A DNA stretch of 10,408 bases from Nanobdellota archaeon (GCA_016784245.1 JADHVA010000023.1:1-10408); one strand, 5' to 3'. Shown: positions 1 to 6,482, counted from the stretch's first letter. Notes: generated by a model from the letters alone, not told the origin. Translations and numbers: made by a program.

Positions 1-354
1 ACCATAATTTTCATCATCAAATAATTTACCTGAATATGAAATTGGTTTTTCATACCTTGGAATTAAATGTATATGTAAATGATTAACTTCATTTCCACAT
101 TGTAAATAATTATAAAGATTTGGTTTAAATAAAGTATCAATAGCTTTTTCTATTTTTTTTTGTATTTCATTTAATTCAATTAATTCTTTTTCTGTTAGGC
201 TTGAGAATCTTACAGTATGTCTTTTTAAAATAAAAACTAATGTAGCTAGAGTGTGCTGGTTTCGATTAACTATAACATTCCAGTATTCAAATTCTTTCAA
301 TTGACCATTATAATTAATTTCATTACCATTTATTTTACATAATATACATTCCAT
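1..354 (-). CDS. HIT-family nucleotide-binding protein, 3' end outside window
   Basis: This is an open reading frame of 118 codons running off the window start, so the C-terminus is missing. It begins MECILCKI, giving a C3-x2-C6 pair typical of zinc-binding HIT proteins. The histidine triad is intact as H92-L-H94-I-H96 within NHLHIHLIPRY. HIT enzymes of this class hydrolyse or transfer nucleotides from nucleoside phosphoramidates, dinucleoside polyphosphates or adenylates, with the middle histidine as nucleophile; the substrate here cannot be told. The ORF stays open to an in-frame ATG at 384, but the best TATA-like stretch (384-394) covers that codon, so 354 is preferred; a short leader with GAAGG just before the ATG would result. 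It is divergent from the LeuRS-like gene. Family assignment is firm; product specificity is open. Confidence 0.85.
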   Translation of the reverse strand, partial: MECILCKINGNEINYNGQLKEFEYWNVIVNRNQHTLATLVFILKRHTVRFSSLTEKELIELNEIQKKIEKAIDTLFKPNLYNYLQCGNEVNHLHIHLIPRYEKPISYSGKLFDDENYG

Positions 355-383
355 TGTGCCTTCATAAAAATAATCTATTATCA

Positions 384-394
384 TATATATAAAA
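384..394 (-). promoter_or_regulatory. Probable TATA box of the HIT gene
   Basis: On the minus strand this reads as a T/A run ending in repeated TA steps, centred about 36 nt before the ATG at 354. That predicts a leader of roughly 10 nt. The rest of the 161-nt divergent intergenic region shows no other structure besides the opposing promoter at 481-488. Confidence 0.35.
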
Positions 395-480
395 ATATCT
401 ATTAATATTGCTGTTTTCGACCAATATACAAGAATATTTCAAAATTTAGATCTCCTTCAAATATATATTTAATCATAAAA

Positions 481-488
481 TTTATAAA
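481..488 (+). promoter_or_regulatory. TATA box of the LeuRS-like gene
   Basis: TTTATAAA preceded by an A-rich BRE-like stretch, centred about 31 nt before the ATG at 516. No Shine-Dalgarno sequence precedes the ATG, so the mRNA is probably leaderless or nearly so. Confidence 0.6.
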
Positions 489-515
489 GTAACCCTAAAT
501 TCGTTTAAATATAAA

Positions 516-2528
516 ATGACAATAAACAAAACTCACTTCACTGCAAATGTTGCATATACTACTCCTTCTGGAAGAATGCATTTAGGACATGGCTTAGGAC
601 ATGTATTAACTGATACCACTTTAAGATATAGTGCATTAAGAGAAGGTAAAAAAACTTTTTTTGGATTTGGAATGCACTCAACTGGTAAAGATATTATAAA
701 AATAATTTCAAAATTAAAAGGATCTGAAGGATTAGATCAAATTCTGGAGAGATATAATATATCTTCAACAAAAAGAGACGAAGTTCTTAATCTACCTTCA
801 ATGGATGAACAAGTTGATTGTTTAGTTCAAGAATACAAAAAACAATATCAAGGAGTATTAGAAAAATTAGGTGTAGCAATGAATTATGATTCTTTTTTTA
901 GTACCAATCAAGCAGCAAATCAAGCTTTTACTCAATGGACATTAAGAAGACTTGATGATACTGGATTAATAATTACAACAGAATATGAAAGGCCTTACTG
1001 TCCAGAATGTGATGACATTAAACATATTGATAAAGATTTATCAGAAGTTTCTGCAGTTGGACAAGTTAATTGGGATAAAGTTAGAATCGAAGAAGGAGAA
1101 ATTACTGGTGGAAATTTTGAATGTAGATTACATGATGGAGTAAAAATTATTGCTAAAAAAAGAAGTGAAAGAGCAATAGATTATGCCAATACTGAAATGC
1201 AACAATTAACTATTGATTTAATAGAAGGAATGAAAGTTTATCCTTCAAAGTATAAATCGGATCTCGAAGGAATTATTAAATCTAGACTTCCTAAACCTTT
1301 TGAAAGAAAATCTGAAGGAACAATAGGAGCAATTTCACCTTTTGATTCATCAAAAAAAGTTGAAGCTTTATCCGATAGTAATATTTACATGGAATTTTAT
1401 GTAATCTCTCAATTTGTCAATAATAATAAGATTGATGCAGAGCAATTAAATGATAATTTTTTTGATTACGTAATTTTAGGAAAAGGTCAAGCAGAAGATG
1501 TCGTTACAAGTTCTGGTATTGATTTGAATATTGTAAATGAAGTAAGACAAGCTATAGAAGAAGTTTATCCTGTTGACCTTAGTGTTGCAGGCTTTGAACA
1601 TATTAGTGTTCATTTACCCTTCTCTCTTTTCACTCATGCAGCTGTTCTTCCAAGTGAATTTTTCTTCCCTGAATATATTGTTACTGCACATATTACTAGA
1701 GATGGAGAAAAAATGTCTAAATCAAAAGGAAATGTTGTATACTTAGATGATCTCTTAGAATTGACAAAAGAGAAAATAGAAATAGGTCTACAAGAAGAAA
1801 CCTCATTTGATGCTGTAAGATTCTTCCTTGTTTATTATCAATCTCTAGACAGAGATTTTGATTGGAATGATGATAAATTTTTTTCCATTGGAATAAATGG
1901 TATAAAGAGATATATTTCAACAATTCAAAAAAGTGCTACGGCTTTAGATTATTCTGAAGAAAGAGAACTAACTTCTTTAGATAAGTGGTTAACTACATTT
2001 GATCAAAGAGCTTTAGATAATATAACAAGAGAAATGGATGGAAGGAATTTTAGATCAGCAATGATTCAATTAGTGGATATCAGAAGCAAAGCAATTAATC
2101 GTTACTTAAGTAATTGTGAAGTTCCAAATCTAGAAATTATTTCAAATTTCTTAAGAAATCAAATTAATATGGGTTATCCTGTTATGCCAAGAGCAACAGA
2201 ATCTTTAAGAGATAATATTTTTCCTCAAGAGGAATTAGAATGGCCTTCATCAATTAGAGAAAATATATTTCCAGAAGAATATGAATCTTTTGAACATCAA
2301 TTTAATAAAGGTAATTATGAGAAAGCTTTGAGTGGATTAGTTAATTCAACTTTAGGAAAAATGATGGGAAGAAAAGAAATCAAAAAAGGTGAGAGTGTTG
2401 AAATAGTAACACCAACATTATATCAAAAAAATGTTCTAGAAAGACAAAGAATTCCTTTTAAAAAATTTCTAGATATATCTTTTTCAACAGATCCGAGTTT
2501 AGAAAAAATAGAAATTAGAAAATCTTAA
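516..2528 (+). CDS. Leucyl-tRNA synthetase-like protein lacking the CP1 editing domain
   Basis: This 670-residue class I aminoacyl-tRNA synthetase matches archaeal/eukaryal LeuRS. It has an HxGH motif HLGH at 22-25 within TTPSGRMHLGHG and a LeuRS-like GMHSTGKDI segment. It also has ALSDSNIYMEFY around 287-292, FDYVILGKG at 316-324 (LeuRS FLGKG element), YPVDLSVAGFEHISVHL from 351, and an intact KMSKS at 399-403 in DGEKMSKSKGN. A zinc-knuckle-like pair C162-x2-C165 is followed only 37 residues later by C203-x2-H206. In normal archaeal LeuRS (about 930-970 residues) the roughly 250-residue CP1 editing domain lies between these elements. The usual N-terminal lead-in before the catalytic core is short, and the conserved tryptophan-containing SRQRxWG-type motif is degenerate (FERKSEGTIG near 265-274). 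It probably activates leucine or a related amino acid, but cannot perform CP1-type proofreading. It may be a paralogue or a resistant/specialised form rather than the housekeeping enzyme. MetRS is unlikely. It has its own promoter. Confidence 0.85.
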   Translation: MTINKTHFTANVAYTTPSGRMHLGHGLGHVLTDTTLRYSALREGKKTFFGFGMHSTGKDIIKIISKLKGSEGLDQILERYNISSTKRDEVLNLPSMDEQVDCLVQEYKKQYQGVLEKLGVAMNYDSFFSTNQAANQAFTQWTLRRLDDTGLIITTEYERPYCPECDDIKHIDKDLSEVSAVGQVNWDKVRIEEGEITGGNFECRLHDGVKIIAKKRSERAIDYANTEMQQLTIDLIEGMKVYPSKYKSDLEGIIKSRLPKPFERKSEGTIGAISPFDSSKKVEALSDSNIYMEFYVISQFVNNNKIDAEQLNDNFFDYVILGKGQAEDVVTSSGIDLNIVNEVRQAIEEVYPVDLSVAGFEHISVHLPFSLFTHAAVLPSEFFFPEYIVTAHITRDGEKMSKSKGNVVYLDDLLELTKEKIEIGLQEETSFDAVRFFLVYYQSLDRDFDWNDDKFFSIGINGIKRYISTIQKSATALDYSEERELTSLDKWLTTFDQRALDNITREMDGRNFRSAMIQLVDIRSKAINRYLSNCEVPNLEIISNFLRNQINMGYPVMPRATESLRDNIFPQEELEWPSSIRENIFPEEYESFEHQFNKGNYEKALSGLVNSTLGKMMGRKEIKKGESVEIVTPTLYQKNVLERQRIPFKKFLDISFSTDPSLEKIEIRKS

Positions 2529-2536
2529 CACCAACA

Positions 2537-2543
2537 TTTATAA
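2537..2543 (+). promoter_or_regulatory. TATA box of the SplB-like radical SAM gene
   Basis: TTTATAA, centred about 26 nt before the ATG at 2566. There is no Shine-Dalgarno, which predicts a leaderless transcript. It sits directly after the LeuRS-like stop codon. Confidence 0.55.
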
Positions 2544-2565
2544 CTAATAAAAAAATTCAAAACTC

Positions 2566-3390
2566 ATGCAAAATAGAATAAAAATCAAAGAAGTTGAAGT
2601 AAAAAGTATAATTACTCCTAGCAAACTTCCAGATGCTGATTTTGTAATTAATCCTTATATTGGTTGTCTACATGCTTGTATTTATTGTTATGCTGATTTC
2701 ATGAAAAGGTTTACAGGTCATGGAGATGAAAAATGGGGAGATTTTGTTGATGTAAAAATAAATGCTGTTTCAGTTTTAGGTAATTTGAATAAAATAAAAG
2801 ATAAAACCATTTTATTTGGTTCAGTTACTGATCCATATCATCCTATAGAATCTAAATATAAAATTACAAGAAATATTCTAAAAGCATTAGTTAATGAAAA
2901 AACAAAAATTGAAATCTTAACAAAAAACGGATTAGTAGCAAGAGACATTGATATATTACAAAAGTTTGATGATATTACTATAGGTTTTTCACTTGCAATT
3001 CTTCAGGATTCATTAAGTAAAAAATTAGAACCTTTTGCAAGTTCTCCTCAAATTAGAATAAAGGCTCTTAAAGAATGCAAAGAAGCTGGTCTAAAAACAT
3101 TTGTTTTCTTATCACCAATTTTTCCATATATTAGTGAAATTGAAGAAATTATTGAAGAAACAAAAGATTATGTTGATTATTATATGTTTGAAAATTTAAA
3201 TGTTAGAGCAAATAATAGAGTAAAAGTTTATAATTTTATTAAAGAAAATTTTCCAGATTTATTAGAAAAATATAAAGAGATTTATGATCAAGGTAATTTA
3301 GAATATTGGGATGAATTAAAAGAAAAAATTCAAAAATTATGTAAAAAACATTCTAAGGAAGCAAGAATCTATTTTCATCACGGTAAATAA
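2566..3390 (+). CDS. SplB-like radical SAM protein (COG1533 type)
   Basis: This 274-residue protein has the radical SAM cluster motif C34-x3-C38-x2-C41 (GCLHACIYCY), which would bind a [4Fe-4S] cluster and S-adenosylmethionine. The motif INPYIGCLHACIYCYADF and TDPYHPIE at 88-95 are characteristic of the spore photoproduct lyase-related family often annotated as 'DNA repair photolyase' (COG1533, Rv2578c-like). The residues after TDPYHPIE (KYKITRNIL, EILTKNG) also follow that family. Length is usual for the shorter archaeal members. No extra cysteine cluster is visible at the C-terminus. The actual substrate of most members is unknown, so a DNA repair role is family inference only. It is transcribed from its own promoter between the LeuRS-like and S66 peptidase genes. 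Confidence 0.85.
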   Translation: MQNRIKIKEVEVKSIITPSKLPDADFVINPYIGCLHACIYCYADFMKRFTGHGDEKWGDFVDVKINAVSVLGNLNKIKDKTILFGSVTDPYHPIESKYKITRNILKALVNEKTKIEILTKNGLVARDIDILQKFDDITIGFSLAILQDSLSKKLEPFASSPQIRIKALKECKEAGLKTFVFLSPIFPYISEIEEIIEETKDYVDYYMFENLNVRANNRVKVYNFIKENFPDLLEKYKEIYDQGNLEYWDELKEKIQKLCKKHSKEARIYFHHGK

Positions 3391-3392
3391 CA

Positions 3393-3400
3393 TTTAAATA
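3393..3400 (+). promoter_or_regulatory. TATA-like box of the S66 peptidase gene
   Basis: TTTAAATA, centred about 26 nt before the ATG at 3423 and only three bases after the preceding stop codon. No ribosome-binding site is visible. Confidence 0.5.
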
Positions 3401-3422
3401 ATCTCAAATAATTCTTTTATCC

Positions 3423-4412
3423 ATGATAATCCCAGAAAAATTAAAACAAGGAGACGAAATCAGAATAATAGCTCCAGCAAGATCTTTATCTTTATTATCT
3501 GAAGAAAATATTAATTCAGCAGTAAAAAATTTAGAAGCTCAAGGATTCAAAGTATCTTTCTCAAAAAATTGTAAAGAATCTGATATTTTTATGTCTTCTT
3601 CAATTCAATCTCGATTAGATGATCTTCATGAAGCTTTTAGTGATAAAAATGTAAAAGCAATTATTACAGTTATTGGAGGTTTCAATTCAAATCAACTTTT
3701 AAAATATATCGACTATGAACTAATAAAAAACAATCCAAAAATATTGTGTGGTTATTCAGATATTACTGCTATTACAAATGCAATTACAACAAAGACTGGT
3801 TTACTAACTTATTCAGGTTTACATTTTTCATCTTGGGCAATGGAGAAAGAAGCAGATTACAATATTGAATCTTTCAAAAAATGTTTAACTCAAGATAATG
3901 AATTTATTGTTGAAGCTTCAGAAAACTTCTTTGAAGATGAATGGTGGATGGACCAAGAGAATAGAAAGCCAATAAAAAATGAAGGATTTTTTGTAATAAA
4001 CAAAGGAAAAGCTGAAGGAAGAATTATTGGTGGTAATCTTTGTACTTTTAATTTACTTCACGGAACTGAATTCATGCCTGATTTTAAAGATACAATTTTA
4101 TTCATTGAAGATTGTGTTGAAGATGAAGATTTATTTGTATTAAACTTTGACAGAGACTTACAATCTATTATTCATCAATCTGGATTTGAAAATGTTAAAG
4201 CTATTATTTTTGGAAGGTTTGAAACTAAATCTCAAATGACTAAAGAAAAATTATTAAAAATAGTTGAGACTAAAAAAGAATTGAAAGATTTACCTATTTT
4301 AGCAGGTCTAGATTTTGGTCACACAAATATAATGATGACTTTCCCTATAGGTGGAACTTGTTCTTTAGAAATTACTGATGATAAAGTAGAATTGAAGATT
4401 ATAAAACACTAA
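3423..4412 (+). CDS. S66 family serine peptidase (LD-carboxypeptidase / MccF-like)
   Basis: This 329-residue protein is full length for the S66 family. The N-terminal IIPEKLKQGDEIRIIAPA is the family opening. The nucleophile is S112 in GYSDIT, followed by TGLLTYSGLH. The other triad members are E229 in LFIEDC and H300 in GLDFGHT, the Ser-Glu-His arrangement of this family. The inter-domain segment EDEWWMDQENR (171-181) resembles the tryptophan-bearing substrate loop of MccF-type members rather than LdcA. S66 enzymes either trim murein tetrapeptides (LdcA) or cleave peptide/aminoacyl-nucleotide toxins such as processed microcin C (MccF). Archaea have no murein, so recycling of self murein is improbable; detoxification or use of partner or environmental bacterial material is more likely. 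It is cytoplasmic, with no signal peptide. It converges with the small minus-strand gene, with a 14-nt tail overlap. Confidence 0.9.
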   Translation: MIIPEKLKQGDEIRIIAPARSLSLLSEENINSAVKNLEAQGFKVSFSKNCKESDIFMSSSIQSRLDDLHEAFSDKNVKAIITVIGGFNSNQLLKYIDYELIKNNPKILCGYSDITAITNAITTKTGLLTYSGLHFSSWAMEKEADYNIESFKKCLTQDNEFIVEASENFFEDEWWMDQENRKPIKNEGFFVINKGKAEGRIIGGNLCTFNLLHGTEFMPDFKDTILFIEDCVEDEDLFVLNFDRDLQSIIHQSGFENVKAIIFGRFETKSQMTKEKLLKIVETKKELKDLPILAGLDFGHTNIMMTFPIGGTCSLEITDDKVELKIIKH

Positions 4413-4593
4413 AAAAACTAGAATAATCTCCATCAAAATAAGATTCACTTGAATAAACAGGATAAGCTATATACACATCTCCACAAGAACATCTTGCATA
4501 AACATCTCCAGAAAATTCATCAATCTCACTAATCTTTCCTTCACCACAACAATCATTCTCTATCAAACTTCCAATATCAAATTCATCTATCAT
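4399..4593 (-). CDS. Small acidic cysteine-containing protein, unknown function
   Basis: This is a 64-residue ORF, acidic, with two cysteine pairs: C15-C16 and C35-x-C37 (ARCSCGDVY). The pattern could bind one metal ion, but it matches no named family that I recognise. The C-terminus is rich in Ser, Tyr and Phe. A TATA-like element at 4617-4624 lies at the spacing seen for the other leaderless genes, which is the main reason to treat it as real. Its 3' end overlaps the S66 peptidase gene tail to tail by 14 nt. It might instead be a chance ORF. Confidence 0.5.
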   Translation of the reverse strand: MIDEFDIGSLIENDCCGEGKISEIDEFSGDVYARCSCGDVYIAYPVYSSESYFDGDYSSFFSVL

Positions 4594-4616
4594 AATTAGC
4601 TAAATAATATAACTAA

Positions 4617-4624
4617 TATTAAAG
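4617..4624 (-). promoter_or_regulatory. Possible TATA box of the 64-residue gene
   Basis: Minus-strand CTTTAATA, centred about 27 nt before the ATG at 4593, matching the spacing of the other promoters here. Confidence 0.35.
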
Positions 4625-4640
4625 ATTATCTATAGAAAGC

Positions 4641-4650
4641 TTTTTAAAAT
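4641..4650 (+). promoter_or_regulatory. Probable TATA box of tRNA-Val
   Basis: TTTTTAAAAT, centred about 29 nt before the first base of the mature tRNA at 4675. Confidence 0.45.
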
Positions 4651-4674
4651 ACTAAATTTCTATGAGTATATCAA

Positions 4675-4778
4675 GGGCCAGTGATCTAGTGGCTATCTAC
4701 TCAATCTTGATTGTTTAGACCACGGATGATGTCTCCCTTACAAGGAGAATATCGGAGGTTCGAGTCCTCCCTGGCCCA
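4675..4778 (+). tRNA. tRNA-Val (anticodon UAC) with a D-loop intron
   Basis: The acceptor stem GGGCCAG (4675-4681) pairs fully with CTGGCCC (4771-4777), and A4778 is the discriminator. The T arm is GGAGG-TTCGAGT-CCTCC (4754-4770). The anticodon arm is TCTCC-CTTACAA-GGAGA (4732-4748), with T33 before anticodon TAC, which reads GUA valine codons. The variable loop is five bases (4749-4753). The D stem forms only if about 31 bases are removed: ATC (4684-4686) pairs with GAT (4728-4730), leaving A14, G15, G18, G19 and A21 in place. The spliced tRNA is 73 nt, exactly standard. CCA is not encoded. No canonical 37/38 intron is present. The gene stands alone on the plus strand. Confidence 0.93.
4695..4725 (+). 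other. Non-canonical BHB intron in tRNA-Val (31 nt, ends +/-1)
   Basis: A classic bulge-helix-bulge is visible. The 3-nt bulge CTA (4693-4695) and 3-nt bulge GGA (4724-4726) lie on opposite strands of a 4-bp helix, GTGG (4689-4692) with CCAC (4720-4723). The intron-side helix is TCTA (4696-4699) with TAGA (4716-4719), and a further CAAT/ATTG hairpin caps it. On the exon side A4688 pairs with T4727, followed by the D stem. Symmetric cleavage in the bulges removes 31 nt. Cutting after the second bulge base places the intron between positions 20a and 21; the exact bond could be one base off. Splicing would be by the archaeal tRNA endonuclease and ligase. Confidence 0.85.
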
Positions 4779-4802
4779 TTCTCTATTATTCAATTACAAA
4801 GC

Positions 4803-4810
4803 TTTATAAA
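4803..4810 (+). promoter_or_regulatory. TATA box of the 107-residue gene
   Basis: TTTATAAA, centred about 26 nt before the ATG at 4833. There is no Shine-Dalgarno. Confidence 0.55.
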
Positions 4811-4832
4811 TCCTAAATAAATTTTTGATCTT

Positions 4833-5156
4833 ATGGATTTATTTGAATTAGAATTAGCAAGGGTAAGAGAAACTTATAATGATACTTTTCTTGATGAATT
4901 AAGAGAAAGAAAAGGTAATTTAGAAATGGAAATTTTTCTTGTTGCTTTGAGAAAAATGAAACAAATGGGTTTTGGTGAAGTTGAATTACTACCTTATTTT
5001 ATACCTAAAGAGGATGGTGATCCAGCAATTCTTGTATATAATCCTTTTAATGAAACTGTATCTTTCTTAGAATTAAATGAATATCTTCCTAGAGATTTAT
5101 TACCTAAATATGAAGCTTTAATTATAAAAATTCAAGAATTAGATAGCTCTCAATAA
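4833..5156 (+). CDS. Hypothetical protein, 107 residues
   Basis: I do not recognise this family. The protein is soluble and charged, with no cysteines and no membrane segment. The first half (about 1-48) reads as two amphipathic helices, and the second half (about 50-107) has short strand-like pieces (VELLPYF, AILVYNPF, VSFLEL) and a final helix. A well-spaced TATA box supports expression and the start. The gene lies just downstream of tRNA-Val and overlaps the minus-strand HicA-like gene by 18 nt at the 3' ends. A partner role for that gene is possible from proximity only; convergent orientation argues against a standard toxin-antitoxin operon. Confidence 0.65.
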   Translation: MDLFELELARVRETYNDTFLDELRERKGNLEMEIFLVALRKMKQMGFGEVELLPYFIPKEDGDPAILVYNPFNETVSFLELNEYLPRDLLPKYEALIIKIQELDSSQ

Positions 5157-5855
5157 AGTTATAATTTCTTTATTATCTCTACCAGTAGAAAGAGTTAATC
5201 TTCTTAATACATGTCTATCAAAATCTGTTGTAGTTCCTAAAGAACATGGTTGTTGTCCATCTTCAAAATCTATAGTAATTCTATGCTTTGCTCCTCTTCT
5301 TATATTAAATCCAAAACCTTTTGCAAGACTAGTTATATCAGCTATACTAATACCATCAGTAGTTCTTCCAGTAGATCCCGGAAAAGATTTAGCTTTACTT
5401 TTATCAAATTCTCTAGGAATTAATAAATTATTTATTTCAATAACTAATTCATCCAATTTAATAATTTGGCTCTCAATATTACTTAATGTATTTTTTATAT
5501 CTACTTTATCTTTTTCTTTAACTTTATCTCTTATTTTACTATATATTACTTTAAAGGTCGAAATTAAAGCAGCACCAGTTGTAAAAAATTCATGTCCATT
5601 TGCTCCAGCTCTTGTTTCTATCAAAGCTCTTTCTTCAGGTTTAATTTTATTAAGTCTAACTTCAAATTGATTTACATGTTTCATACTTTTATCTAGTTCT
5701 GTTCTAAATTGGTATTTTCCTACATCTGTATTAATATTTTTTAATAGCTCATCTAATTTAGGAATTAAAGTGTTAATAGAATTAATTAAAAGAGTCTTAT
5801 GTGATCGACCAATCTTTTTTTTAAACCATCTTTTTATTCCAATAAAAAAACTCAT
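5139..5855 (-). CDS. Helical protein with HicA-like C-terminal domain
   Basis: This protein has 238 residues in two parts. Residues 1-18 are basic and amphipathic (MSFFIGIKRWFKKKIGRS), possibly a membrane- or nucleic-acid-contacting helix. Residues about 20-148 are predominantly helical with coiled-coil-like heptads. A Ser/Gly/Thr linker (about 155-170) leads to a C-terminal module (about 172-238). In that module LAKGFGFNIRRGAKHRITIDF, with H191, and the following FDRHVLRRL...STGRDNKEIITLL resemble HicA toxins, small dsRNA-binding-fold mRNA interferases whose motif is GF..xxxGSHxxF and which end in a helix of the 'ILRQAGISREEFLELL' type. HicA is normally 60-90 residues and is paired with HicB; no HicB is next to it. 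The helical part could replace the antitoxin or localise the domain. The HicA relation is by eye and moderate; this could also be an unrelated RNA-binding domain. Confidence 0.6.
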   Translation of the reverse strand: MSFFIGIKRWFKKKIGRSHKTLLINSINTLIPKLDELLKNINTDVGKYQFRTELDKSMKHVNQFEVRLNKIKPEERALIETRAGANGHEFFTTGAALISTFKVIYSKIRDKVKEKDKVDIKNTLSNIESQIIKLDELVIEINNLLIPREFDKSKAKSFPGSTGRTTDGISIADITSLAKGFGFNIRRGAKHRITIDFEDGQQPCSLGTTTDFDRHVLRRLTLSTGRDNKEIITLLRAI

Positions 5856-5876
5856 ATTAAAATATAGTATAATTGT

Positions 5877-5884
5877 ATTAAAAT
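5877..5884 (-). promoter_or_regulatory. TATA-like box of the HicA-like gene
   Basis: Minus-strand ATTTTAAT, centred about 25 nt before the ATG at 5855. Confidence 0.4.
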
Positions 5885-5920
5885 ACTTATCGGTGATATT
5901 TATTATGGCCCATTCTAAAC

Positions 5921-5928
5921 TTTTATAT
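5921..5928 (+). promoter_or_regulatory. TATA box of the flavin reductase-like gene
   Basis: TTTTATAT preceded by CTAAAC, a BRE-like lead. It is centred about 27 nt before the ATG at 5952. The same ATTCTAAACTTTTATA string recurs at 6443-6458 before the next gene. Confidence 0.55.
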
Positions 5929-5951
5929 TCTATTAAATATTCTTTATTATC

Positions 5952-6449
5952 ATGAAAAAAGTAAATATCAAAGAAACTTTAAAAAAATTCAAACCTCAAA
6001 TTGTAACATTTATCCTATCTACTAATAAAAATGGAAATCCTTCTGGCATGGTAGCTGATTGGACAACTCAAGTATCTCATGATCCTCCTTTACTATTAAT
6101 TACAATAAAGAAAACAAGTAACACATACAAATTAGTAAAAGAATCAAAAGAGTTTGTTTTAGCTGTTGCTAATAAAGAATTAGAAGAACCAATAAAAATA
6201 TTTTCATCAAAAAATACTGACAAATTTAAAGAATCTGGCATTAAAACTTTCAAATCTAAAAAAACAAATATTCCTTTACTTTCAGATGCATCAATGAATT
6301 TTATATGTAAGGTTGAAAATGAAATTGAAGCTGGAGATCATATTTTATTTATTGGAAAAGTAATTGAAGCATATCAAGATGAAAATAAAAAAATTTTAAT
6401 TAATTTAGGCAGAGGAAAAGAGAATCTTAGAATATTCAAAGAATTCTAA
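5952..6449 (+). CDS. Flavin reductase-like FMN-binding split-barrel protein
   Basis: This 165-residue protein fits the flavin reductase domain family (RutF-like, Pfam Flavin_Reduct). Visible family elements are an N-terminal strand VTFILST, the NPSGMVADWTTQVSHDPPLLLITI block (29-52) that contacts flavin, NTYKLVKESKEFVLAVAN (57-74) and EAGDHILFIGKVIEA (126-140). These proteins bind FMN and in some cases reduce free flavin with NAD(P)H; others use the flavin as a bound cofactor for disulfide, iron or other reductions. Which applies here cannot be seen. Length is normal and no signal peptide is present. It is monocistronic by its own promoter, upstream of the DUF4013 gene with a separate promoter between them. 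Confidence 0.85.
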   Translation: MKKVNIKETLKKFKPQIVTFILSTNKNGNPSGMVADWTTQVSHDPPLLLITIKKTSNTYKLVKESKEFVLAVANKELEEPIKIFSSKNTDKFKESGIKTFKSKKTNIPLLSDASMNFICKVENEIEAGDHILFIGKVIEAYQDENKKILINLGRGKENLRIFKEF

Positions 6450-6451
6450 AC

Positions 6452-6460
6452 TTTTATAAA
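6452..6460 (+). promoter_or_regulatory. TATA box of the DUF4013 gene
   Basis: TTTTATAAA, centred about 27 nt before the ATG at 6483. It begins just after the flavin reductase stop codon. Its flanks nearly match the promoter at 7746-7766. Confidence 0.6.
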
Positions 6461-6482
6461 CTTCTTCACATTTACAATACTT

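Noticed and set aside
1717..1923. Minus-strand ORF of 68 codons inside the LeuRS-like gene
   Set aside because: Covers the KMSKS region antisense; no promoter and no recognisable protein.
516..2528. Annotation as methionyl-tRNA synthetase (HxGH plus KMSKS, similar length)
   Set aside because: The DSNIYM, FLGKG-like and PVDLSVAG blocks are those of LeuRS, and the motif is KMSKS rather than the MetRS KFSKS type.
4732..4748. Canonical anticodon-loop intron in the tRNA
   Set aside because: The 17-nt anticodon arm is uninterrupted; the intron is in the D loop instead.
5904..5954. Sixteen-codon upstream ORF whose TGA overlaps the flavin reductase ATG (and its 61-codon extension)
   Set aside because: The TATA box lies inside it at 5921-5928, so a transcript from that promoter would not contain its start.
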